DNA of 19,298 nucleotides from an uncultured Dialister sp. GTDB taxonomy: Bacteria; Bacillota; Negativicutes; Veillonellales; Dialisteraceae. The notes beneath the pieces were generated by a model. It saw only the letters and a program-made list of their open reading frames with translations, ran no database searches and was not told where the DNA came from. Below are positions 7,926 to 13,715 of this stretch, one piece after another. The DNA lies in NCBI GenBank assembly GCA_900543455.1, contig UQRR01000038.1:1-19298 (forward strand), in the 5' to 3' direction. The translations under genes were made by a program, and so were the position numbers. Every line of letters starts with the position of its first letter. The first letter of the stretch is position 1.

Positions 7926-7952
7926 TGAAATTGTCTAAATGACTACAGTCTC

Positions 7953-7981
7953 AGTATAATTCATATTCTTCTCAGTGTCAA
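7953..7981 (-). promoter_or_regulatory. Sigma-70 promoter of the mutAB locus
   Basis: On the minus strand a consensus TTGACA (7981-7976) is followed by a 17-nt spacer and TATACT (7958-7953). Transcription should start near 7946, giving a 5' leader of about 480 nt. This promoter is back to back with the one for the 8137 gene. Confidence 0.85.
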
Positions 7982-8045
7982 TCAATGTTTTTCTTCGTCT
8001 TATACATTTCCTGTTAATGTTATATCTAAAATAACAATTTTTGCA

Positions 8046-8075
8046 TTGAACAGCACCTATGAATTATATTATAAT
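8046..8075 (+). promoter_or_regulatory. Promoter of the orphan B12-domain gene
   Basis: TTGAAC (8046-8051), an 18-nt spacer and a perfect TATAAT (8070-8075) lie about 60 nt before the ATG at 8137, in an AT-rich stretch. Confidence 0.7.
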
Positions 8076-8136
8076 AGTTTTGTATTGAGGTTTTCTTTTA
8101 TTATTATTGCTTTCGTTCTCATACAAGGAGCTAACT

Positions 8137-8643
8137 ATGGCACTCGATCCGAAAACAAAAGAAACCATTAGAGAAGAAGCCCTTCGGCTTTCTAAAGAAT
8201 TTGCTGAACTTGATGGCAGGCGCCCGCGCGTTCTCCTCATAGAAATGGAAAACGATCTCGAAAGTGATCGTGAAGAACGAAAACTCGCTGCCAATGCGTT
8301 TGCAGACTCCGGCTGGGACGTCGACGTCAGCCCGGCGCAGCAGCCAGAGGATGCCGCCAAGGGAGCAGCCGACAATGACGTTCACTTCGTCTTCTACACC
8401 ACAACCGGTGAAGCAAGAGGCAAGAATGCTGTCGCCCTCTCGCGTGCCCTCGCCCTCTATGGCCGTGATGACATCCTGATCGCTGTCCATCAGGTGCCAG
8501 CCGAAGAAAAAGAACCTCTCTTCCGCTACGGCATCCTCTGTGCCTTCGCCAAAGACTACGATTACCTCCAGGCTTCCCTCACCATGCTCCGTATCTTGAT
8601 CGCAAGAGAAAAGCAGGAAATGGAAGAAGAGGATGCGTACTGA
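8137..8643 (+). CDS. Stand-alone degenerate MutB C-terminal (cobalamin-domain-like) protein
   Basis: A 168-residue protein that aligns along its length with the last ~155 residues of MutB from this window. Shared blocks include GRRPR, FADxGWDVDV, DNDVH and a common REDILVAI/RDDILIAV pattern. The features that hold cobalamin are gone: DGHDRG is replaced by NDLESDREE (no His), GFSSLAAGH by FYTTTGEAR, and GGVIP by HQVPAE. The C-terminus ends in a charged helix (AREKQEMEEEDAY). The ATG at 8137 is preceded by AAGGAG at six bases, which decides against the earlier TTG in frame. It has its own promoter and is transcribed away from mutA. It is probably derived from duplication of the mutB 3' end. Its function is unknown; a partner or regulator of a mutase or MeaB is a guess. 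Confidence 0.85.
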   Translation: MALDPKTKETIREEALRLSKEFAELDGRRPRVLLIEMENDLESDREERKLAANAFADSGWDVDVSPAQQPEDAAKGAADNDVHFVFYTTTGEARGKNAVALSRALALYGRDDILIAVHQVPAEEKEPLFRYGILCAFAKDYDYLQASLTMLRILIAREKQEMEEEDAY

Positions 8644-8648
8644 GTGAG

Positions 8649-8700
8649 CAGTGACTAGTGACTAGTGACTAGTGACTGGTGACTGGTGAATAGTGAATAG
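8649..8700. repeat. Tandem GTGACTA repeat
   Basis: Seven or so head-to-tail units of AGTGACT, drifting through GGTGACT to AGTGAATAG, start eight bases after the stop of the orphan gene. They are the reverse-orientation counterpart of the AGTCACTAGTC units at 1100-1150 and 2730. I see no terminator for the orphan gene. Confidence 0.8.
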
Positions 8701-8814
8701 GATTAGCTCAAGCAAGACATCAAACATCAGACCTCAGACTTCTGCTCAGAATATTCACATCTGAAAGGCAGAATGTGCCGCATATGCCAATTCAAGCACC
8801 TGCTATACATGGAA

Positions 8815-8981
8815 TTAAGGAAACGCTGATTAAATCGCAGAGTCAGCTTTTACAAGAATTTTTAGGCATAGCTTCGTCATAGCCTTCCTTATATAGCTCG
8901 CTATTCGCGTCAGGTTATTCCTCGCTATGCCTAAAAATTCAAGAGTAAAACCTGACAACGATTTAATCAGTGTTTCCTTAA
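8815..8981. mobile_element. MITE-like palindromic element with 23-bp terminal inverted repeats
   Basis: A 167-bp element whose ends begin TTAAGGAAACGCTGATTAAA and are inverted copies over 23 bp with one mismatch. The arms continue inward as GTCAG.TTTTAC and then a perfect 17-bp pair GAATTTTTAGGCATAGC / GCTATGCCTAAAAATTC, so the element can fold into an almost full-length hairpin. It has no coding capacity. A related copy begins at 19221. No transposase is in the window, so mobility is inferred from structure and copy number only. Confidence 0.65.
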
Positions 8982-8997
8982 CACCATCCTTCGTGTC

Positions 8998-9026
8998 GTC
9001 ATTCTGAGCGAAGCGGAGTGATCTTT
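8998..9026. repeat. Dispersed GTCATTCTGAGCGAAG repeat
   Basis: GTCATTCTGAGCGAAGCGGAGTGATCT-type sequence is related to the GTCATCCTGAGCGGAG segment at 2558-2573 inside the second composite repeat. It is a short intergenic repeat with no coding function seen. The rest of 9027-9218 shows no gene or clear signal. Confidence 0.5.
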
Positions 9027-9218
9027 TTTCATGTGTCTTCCATCGATGATCTGAGGCATGAAAAAGGGGATCCGATACAGGCAAGAAAGTGGTAAACGGT
9101 GTTTTATGAAGCTCATTTAATCCTTGAAGCCAAAATAGAACTAAACACAGGTGGGAGAGCTACGCTCGGATCAAAGGCTCTTTTTTCAAGCGACGATGCT
9201 CCCTTTCTAAAAAATGAA

Positions 9219-9255
9219 AAACCGGGGTGTTCGATTTTTTTGAACACTCCGGTTT
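9219..9255. terminator. Second downstream hairpin, possible bidirectional terminator
   Basis: AAACCGGGGTGTTC (9219-9232) and GAACACTCCGGTTT (9242-9255) form a 14-bp stem with one wobble or mismatch. Short T-runs follow on the minus strand side. It backs up the terminator at 9264-9292. Confidence 0.7.
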
Positions 9256-9263
9256 ATTGCAAC

Positions 9264-9292
9264 AAAAAAGCAGCGCTTACGCGCTGCTTTTT
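9264..9292 (-). terminator. Terminator of the mcm-mmd operon
   Basis: On the minus strand AAAAA-GCAGCGC-GTAA-GCGCTGC-TTTTTT is a perfect 7-bp GC-rich stem with a tetraloop and six T. It begins about 12 nt after the mmdC stop codon and would also work in the opposite direction. Confidence 0.92.
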
Positions 9293-9303
9293 CATATCGG
9301 CTA

Positions 9304-9720
9304 TTAGCCAACGGTGAAGAGAACGTCGCCGCCCTGTACGGACTGGCCTTCGGATACCGGCATGCCGGTGATCTTGCCATCGCATGGAGCCATGATCGGG
9401 TTGCCCATTTTCATAGCTTCGAGAACGAGGACTTCGTCGCCGGAAGCAACTGCATCGCCAACATGTTTGTTGATGCGGATAACTTTGCCCGGCATCGGAG
9501 CTTCAACGGATTCGCCTGCACCTGCAGGAGCTGCTGCCGGAGCTGGAGCCGGAGCCGGTGCTGGAGCCGGAGCCGGTGCCGGAGCTGCTGCTACCGGAGC
9601 CGGAGCAGGAGCTGCTGCCGGAGCCGGAGCTGCTGCTACCGGAGCTGCTGCTGCAGCGCCGCCGTCTTTAACTACTACATCGTAATCCTGGCCGTTAACT
9701 GTTACAGTAAATTTTCTCAT
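9304..9720 (-). CDS. mmdC: Methylmalonyl-CoA decarboxylase gamma subunit (biotin carrier)
   Basis: The biotin carrier protein of the Na+-pumping methylmalonyl-CoA decarboxylase. It carries the carboxyl group from MmdA to the membrane beta subunit. The 138 residues comprise a short N-terminal beta region (MRKFTVTVNGQDYDVVV), a flexible Ala-Pro linker (about residues 21-67, almost pure A and P with some V and G) and a biotinyl domain from about residue 73. The latter has the EAMKM motif at 101-105, with Lys104 as the biotin attachment site. The linker is encoded by short GC-rich tandem units near 9530-9660, prone to length variation. The gene is last in the operon and directly followed by a terminator. 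The size is similar to Veillonella MmdC (about 129 aa). Confidence 0.95.
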   Translation of the reverse strand: MRKFTVTVNGQDYDVVVKDGGAAAAAPVAAAPAPAAAPAPAPVAAAPAPAPAPAPAPAPAPAAAPAGAGESVEAPMPGKVIRINKHVGDAVASGDEVLVLEAMKMGNPIMAPCDGKITGMPVSEGQSVQGGDVLFTVG

Positions 9721-9758
9721 TGTCTTTCCTCCTAAATGATTGTACTTTCAACTTTCAA

Positions 9759-10073
9759 TTAGAACTGCTGAGTGCCGGAAACGCCTGCAAGACGAGATGC
9801 AGAGGTCCAGCCACTTCTAGCTGCCGGGCGGATGGAGACGATTTCGCCGCCACCCATAGCAACGATTGCAGCAGCGATTGCTGCTACAACTGCACCATTG
9901 TCAGCTGCTTTAGGAGCTGCTGCTCTAGCTGGAGCTGCCTTCTTCGGAGCTGCTGCCGGTGCCGGTGCTGCGGACTGATTGAGAGATGAACGTACCTGCC
10001 AGATCATGATCAGCGCTACTACTGCTACGATAGCAGCAAATACCGCGATATACATAACTGTGTTGTTATCCAT
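9759..10073 (-). CDS. mmdD: Methylmalonyl-CoA decarboxylase delta subunit (OadG-like)
   Basis: A small membrane-anchoring subunit that holds the decarboxylase complex together. The protein has a short N-terminus, one membrane helix (about residues 7-25, MYIAVFAAIVAVVALIMIW), an Ala/Pro/Lys linker, a second hydrophobic Ala-rich stretch (VVAAIAAAIVAM) and a C-terminal tail with SIRPAARSGWTSASRLAG, typical of the OadG/MmdD family. I chose the ATG at 10071-10073 (104 aa), which has AAAGGATGGG just upstream; a TTG 18 bases earlier is in frame but has no ribosome site. It lies 42 nt after mmdA and 38 nt before mmdC. Veillonella also has a small epsilon subunit (mmdE) between delta and gamma; none is present here. 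Confidence 0.88.
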   Translation of the reverse strand: MDNNTVMYIAVFAAIVAVVALIMIWQVRSSLNQSAAPAPAAAPKKAAPARAAAPKAADNGAVVAAIAAAIVAMGGGEIVSIRPAARSGWTSASRLAGVSGTQQF

Positions 10074-10115
10074 CTGTACCCATCCTTTCAATTAGAGTTT
10101 TTCTTGCAGCAAATA

Positions 10116-11645
10116 TTACAGCGGAATGTTGCCGTGTTTCTTTGCTGGATGTACTTCGTGCTTGGAAGCAAGCATCTTCAGTGCATTGATGATTGTCGGA
10201 CGAGTGTTTCTCGGATCGATAACTGCGTCTACATAGCCACGTTCAGCAGCTTTGTATGGAGTTGCGAATTCTTCGACGTATTCAGCTGTACGCTGTTCTT
10301 TGTTCGGGTCTTTCTTGAAGATGATGTTTGCAGCGCCTGCAGGTCCCATAACAGCGATTTCAGCGGTTGGCCAAGCGAATACCTGGTCAGCGCCCTGTTC
10401 ACGGGAGCACATAGCGATGTAGGAACCACCGTAAGCTTTACGGAGGATCATGGTGATCTTCGGAACGGTTGCTTCGCAGTATGCGAACAGCATCTTAGCG
10501 CCGTGACGAATTACGCCAGCATATTCCTGCTGTTTGCCTGGCAGGAAGCCTGGTACATCGACAATGTTGACAACCGGGATGTTGAAGCAGTCGCAGAAAC
10601 GGATGAAACGAGCGGATTTATCGGATGCATTGTAGTCAAGGCAGCCTGCCATGAATGCTGGCTGGTTTGCAATGATACCAACGGTCTGTCCGTCGAAACG
10701 TGCGAAGCAGGTAATGATATTCTTAGCGAATTCTTTAGCTACATCGTAGTATTCACCGTTATCTACAACGGATTTGATAACGTCATACATGTTGTATGGA
10801 GCGTTGGAGTTTTCTGGCATGATGGTATCGAGAGCCGGATCGGTTCTGGTCGGATCATCACCGGTTTCAACGATAGGAGCATCTTCCATGTTGTTGCTCG
10901 GCAGGAAGGAGAGCAGGTAACGAATCTGTTTAATGCAGTCTTCGTCGTTGTCGCAAGCGAACTGAGCTACACCGGAAGTACGGTTGTGGGTCATAGCGCC
11001 GCCGAGAGCTTCAGCGGTGATCTTTTCGCCTGTTACGGATTCAACTACTGCCGGGCCGGTCAGGAACATCTGGGATGTTTTCTTGACCATGTAAATGAAG
11101 TCGGTCAGAGCTGGGGAGTATACAGCGCCGCCTGCAGATGGTCCCATGATAGCAGAGATCTGCGGAATAACGCCGGATGCAATGGTGTTGCACCAGAAGA
11201 TCTTGCCGTAGCCAGAGAGTGCATCGACAGCTTCCTGAATACGAGCTCCGCCGGAATCGTTCAGGCCTACGCAAGGAGCACCGACTTTGAGAGCCAGTTC
11301 ATTTACGTGAACGATCTTAGCAGCGTGCATTTCGCCGAGGGAGCCGCCTTCAACGGTGAAGTCCTGTGCGAATGCGAATACGAGTCTGCCGTCAACGGTA
11401 CCGTAACCGGTAACAACGCCTTCGCCCGGGAGATCTTTCTTTTCCTGACCGAAGTTGTGGCAGCGGGATTTTACAAGGGCATTGACTTCTACGAAAGTGC
11501 CTTCATCAAACAGAAGAGCGAGTCTTTCACGAGCAGTCAGTTTGCCTTTTGCATGCTGTTTTTCAACTTTCTTTTCTCCACCCATAGCCTCTACGTGAGC
11601 GAGGTTTTTGTGAAGAAGTTCAATTCTTTCTGCAACAGTTGCCAT
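10116..11645 (-). CDS. mmdA: Methylmalonyl-CoA decarboxylase alpha subunit (carboxyltransferase)
   Basis: The soluble 509-residue carboxyltransferase that moves the carboxyl group of (S)-methylmalonyl-CoA to biotin on MmdC and releases propionyl-CoA. It has the two crotonase-like halves of the acyl-CoA carboxyltransferase family. The N-half contains ARERLALLFDEGTF, NDSGGARIQEAVDAL and GPSAGGAVYSPALTDF. The C-half contains VDVPGFLPGKQQE, RKAYGGSYIAM and AWPTAEIAVMGPAGAANI, the last typical of propionyl/methylmalonyl-CoA enzymes. The length matches the Veillonella MmdA (about 509). The ATG at 11643-11645 has GGAGGTG seven bases upstream. It follows the epimerase gene after a gap holding two strong hairpins. 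The decarboxylase role rather than propionyl-CoA carboxylase is supported by mmdD and mmdC alongside. Confidence 0.97.
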   Translation of the reverse strand: MATVAERIELLHKNLAHVEAMGGEKKVEKQHAKGKLTARERLALLFDEGTFVEVNALVKSRCHNFGQEKKDLPGEGVVTGYGTVDGRLVFAFAQDFTVEGGSLGEMHAAKIVHVNELALKVGAPCVGLNDSGGARIQEAVDALSGYGKIFWCNTIASGVIPQISAIMGPSAGGAVYSPALTDFIYMVKKTSQMFLTGPAVVESVTGEKITAEALGGAMTHNRTSGVAQFACDNDEDCIKQIRYLLSFLPSNNMEDAPIVETGDDPTRTDPALDTIMPENSNAPYNMYDVIKSVVDNGEYYDVAKEFAKNIITCFARFDGQTVGIIANQPAFMAGCLDYNASDKSARFIRFCDCFNIPVVNIVDVPGFLPGKQQEYAGVIRHGAKMLFAYCEATVPKITMILRKAYGGSYIAMCSREQGADQVFAWPTAEIAVMGPAGAANIIFKKDPNKEQRTAEYVEEFATPYKAAERGYVDAVIDPRNTRPTIINALKMLASKHEVHPAKKHGNIPL

Positions 11646-11671
11646 TCTTACACCTCCAAAAATTTTAGGGA

Positions 11672-11711
11672 CCCCCGTGAGGGGGATGCCTTACCCCGGT
11701 GGGCAAGGCAT
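11672..11711 (-). promoter_or_regulatory. Two tandem GC-rich hairpins between mce and mmdA
   Basis: On the minus strand ATGCCTT...AAGGCAT (7 bp, extended by GCCC/GGGG) is followed at once by CCCCC-TCAC-GGGGG. They sit in the 80-nt mce-mmdA gap, 26 nt before the mmdA start. There is no strong U-tract. They may be an RNA processing or stability element that sets separate levels for the decarboxylase genes, or a partial attenuator. Confidence 0.55.
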
Positions 11712-11725
11712 TTGCCATCGTTCAA

Positions 11726-12178
11726 TTAAGCCTTGAAGGATGGGCCGCCTGGGCGTTCTGTCAGTTCAAGCAGAAGGCCTGTAGCCTTTGGATGCAGGAA
11801 AGCGATGTGACAGCCGCCAGCACCGATACGATATTTCTTATCGATGAGCGGAACTTCTTTAGCCTGCAGGTCAGCAAGGCAAGCTTCGATGTCGTCGACA
11901 CGAAGTGCTACATGCTGGAAACCATTCTTGCCGCCGTTTGCTTTTTCGATGAAACGAGCAATCGGGCCGTCCGGAGTGGTGGAACCCAGGAATTCGAGTT
12001 CGCAAGCTTCGGTCTGAGCAGACGGTTTGAAGAAGCTGGTGGTTACATGCTGTTCTTCGACGGTTTCATCCGGAAGGGATGGATCCAGTCCAAGGATGTC
12101 TTTCATCTGCTGTTTGATAGCCTGAAGGTCTTTAACAGCAACGCCTACATGGTCCACACAAATTACTTTGAATGCCAT
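11726..12178 (-). CDS. mce: Methylmalonyl-CoA epimerase
   Basis: Interconverts (R)- and (S)-methylmalonyl-CoA, linking the mutase product to the decarboxylase substrate. It is a 150-residue vicinal-oxygen-chelate (glyoxalase-like) protein with two beta-alpha-beta-beta-beta modules. Likely metal ligands are His10 (DHVGVAVKD), Glu61 (CELEFLG, where the Propionibacterium enzyme has Gln65), His89 (FQHVALRVDDI) and Glu138 (LLLELTE). The family signature GGKNGFQHVALRV and the C-terminal FLHPKATGLLLELTE are clear. The ATG at 12176-12178 has AAAGGAGG upstream, and the gap to the preceding meaB is 20 nt, so it is part of the same operon. Confidence 0.97.
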   Translation of the reverse strand: MAFKVICVDHVGVAVKDLQAIKQQMKDILGLDPSLPDETVEEQHVTTSFFKPSAQTEACELEFLGSTTPDGPIARFIEKANGGKNGFQHVALRVDDIEACLADLQAKEVPLIDKKYRIGAGGCHIAFLHPKATGLLLELTERPGGPSFKA

Positions 12179-12198
12179 AATAAACTCCTCCTTTAAAA

Positions 12199-13137
12199 TT
12201 ATTTGAATATTTTGCCTACAATGGAATCAACGACCGTAAACGGATCTGTCTTCCGTTCAAAGACGTCTTCCACGCAGTCACTAAATTCACCCGTCGAGGA
12301 AATATTTTCCTCAATATGACGGGAAATGCGATCGTGAATCATTTCGAGCATCTCGCTTCTAGCCCGTTCACGTCTTCTTTCTTCAAGGAGACCGGACTCT
12401 TCGAGGTACTTTCTATGTTCGCCCAGAGCTGCTACAACTTCCGCTACGCCCTGATCTTTGTTCGCAATCGTTCTCTCAATCGGAGGACGCCAGTTCTGAG
12501 CTTCGCCCAGATCAAGCATCATTTCGATTTCGACGTTCAAACGATCTGCGCCATCGCGATCACATTTGTTGATGCAGAATACATCACCAATTTCAAGGAT
12601 ACCTGCTTTGATAGCCTGAATATCGTCGCCTAGTCCAGGTACGAGCACAACAAGTGTCGTATCCGCATTTTTAACGATATCAACTTCTGATTGTCCTACG
12701 CCTACTGTTTCGATGAGAATAACATCGAGACCGAAAGCATCCATCAGTTTGACCGCATCTGCAGTCTTGCGGGAAAGTCCGCCGAGGCTGCCGCGCGTAC
12801 CCATACTACGGATATAAACACCCTTATCCAAGGTCAGGTCGTTCATTCTGATACGGTCGCCAAGAATGGCTCCGCCGGAGAATGGACTGGTAGGATCGAT
12901 AGCTACGATACCTACCGTCTTGCCCTGCTTACGGAACTGCTTAATGAGGGCATCTGACAGTGTGCTCTTACCCGCACCAGGCGCACCAGTAATACCGATG
13001 ACCTGTGCACGACCGGTATGGTGATAGATTTCTTTCATGATATCTTCAAATCCATCCCGTTCGTCTTCAACGATGGTAATTGCTCTCGCTAAGGCACGTC
13101 TGGATCCATTCCAAAAATCCTTCATAGAAAATTCCAT
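12199..13137 (-). CDS. meaB: MeaB/ArgK-type mutase-associated GTPase (copy 2)
   Basis: The second G3E GTPase in the window, 312 residues from the chosen start. Motifs: Walker A GAPGAGKST (51-59), AIDPTSPFSGGAILGDRIRM (79-98), ETVGVGQSE (143-151), NKCD (190-193). The start is ATG at 13135-13137, with AAAGGCGG about seven bases upstream. A TTG start 84 bases earlier is open but lacks a ribosome site and would add an unlikely N-terminus. It lacks the ~55-residue N-terminal extension of copy 1 and is clearly divergent from it. It lies between the split-mutase B12 subunit and the epimerase, so it presumably serves the split mutase. The 120-nt gap upstream contains TTGACA but no convincing -10 box. 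Confidence 0.95.
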   Translation of the reverse strand: MEFSMKDFWNGSRRALARAITIVEDERDGFEDIMKEIYHHTGRAQVIGITGAPGAGKSTLSDALIKQFRKQGKTVGIVAIDPTSPFSGGAILGDRIRMNDLTLDKGVYIRSMGTRGSLGGLSRKTADAVKLMDAFGLDVILIETVGVGQSEVDIVKNADTTLVVLVPGLGDDIQAIKAGILEIGDVFCINKCDRDGADRLNVEIEMMLDLGEAQNWRPPIERTIANKDQGVAEVVAALGEHRKYLEESGLLEERRRERARSEMLEMIHDRISRHIEENISSTGEFSDCVEDVFERKTDPFTVVDSIVGKIFK

Positions 13138-13257
13138 GGATGCACCGCCTTTTCGAAGAGTAAATAATATAGTTGCAATGGGACTGAGTATCCCCCCAGC
13201 CCCATGCAAGCTACATTTCAACTAATAAACTGTCAAGCTAATCAGTCTAAAAGTCGA

Positions 13258-13653
13258 TTATTTTACGTTTTCTTTAATGAAGTCGATAACTTCTTTGGTT
13301 GGTGTGCCAGGAGTGAAGATAGCTTTTACGCCAGCTTCTTTCAGGCCTGGGATATCGGATTCCGGAATTACGCCGCCGCCAACTACGAGAACGTCGCCCA
13401 TTCCTTTAGCCTTCAGTGCTTCAACAACTTCCGGGAAGAGGGTGTTGTGAGCGCCGGAGAGCAGGGACAGAGCTACAACATTAACGTCTTCTGCGTCTGC
13501 TGCTTCAACGATCTGTTCAACGGTCTGGCGAAGACCGGTGTAAATAACTTCCATGCCTGCATCACGAAGTGCACGAGCAATAACTTTTGCGCCACGATCA
13601 TGTCCATCAAGACCCGGTTTAGCTACCAGTACTCTGATACGTTTGTCTGCCAT
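13258..13653 (-). CDS. mcmA2: Methylmalonyl-CoA mutase, separate cobalamin-binding subunit
   Basis: A free-standing 131-residue cobalamin-binding domain equivalent to the C-terminus of a full-length mutase. It carries every expected cobalamin contact: DGHDRG (16-21) with the lower-ligand His18, LSLLSGAH, GGGVIPE and FTPGTPTKEV. It pairs with the 553-residue barrel subunit encoded just upstream (62-nt gap) to form a two-chain adenosylcobalamin mutase, as described for archaeal and some bacterial enzymes. The ATG at 13651-13653 has GGAGGT upstream. Unlike the orphan protein at 8137, this domain looks fully competent. Confidence 0.96.
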   Translation of the reverse strand: MADKRIRVLVAKPGLDGHDRGAKVIARALRDAGMEVIYTGLRQTVEQIVEAADAEDVNVVALSLLSGAHNTLFPEVVEALKAKGMGDVLVVGGGVIPESDIPGLKEAGVKAIFTPGTPTKEVIDFIKENVK

Positions 13654-13715
13654 TGTAAATTACCTCCAGAAATATTTGAGTAATGTAATTATCTTTGCTT
13701 CAGGCTGCCCTTAGA

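Larger units (their letters stand above)
7533..7939 (-). promoter_or_regulatory. Perfect 14-nt inverted repeat bracketing the mutA leader
   Basis: The RNA sequence TTTAGACAATTTCA (7939-7926) lies within about 10 nt of the predicted transcript 5' end. Its exact complement TGAAATTGTCTAAA (7546-7533) lies about 70 nt before the mutA start. Pairing would close a loop of about 380 nt that contains the whole cobalamin aptamer, the terminator at 7596-7625 and the strong ribosome-binding sequence at 7561-7570. The 14/14 match is directly visible; a regulatory role is inferred. Confidence 0.65.

Noticed and set aside
8830..9084. 84-codon frame on the minus strand
   Set aside because: It runs through the MITE-like palindrome and a dispersed repeat, has no clear ribosome site and no recognisable product.
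13138..13221. Longer N-terminus for MeaB copy 2 from a TTG at 13221
   Set aside because: There is no ribosome site before the TTG and the added residues do not resemble MeaB. The ATG at 13137 has an AAAGGCGG site.
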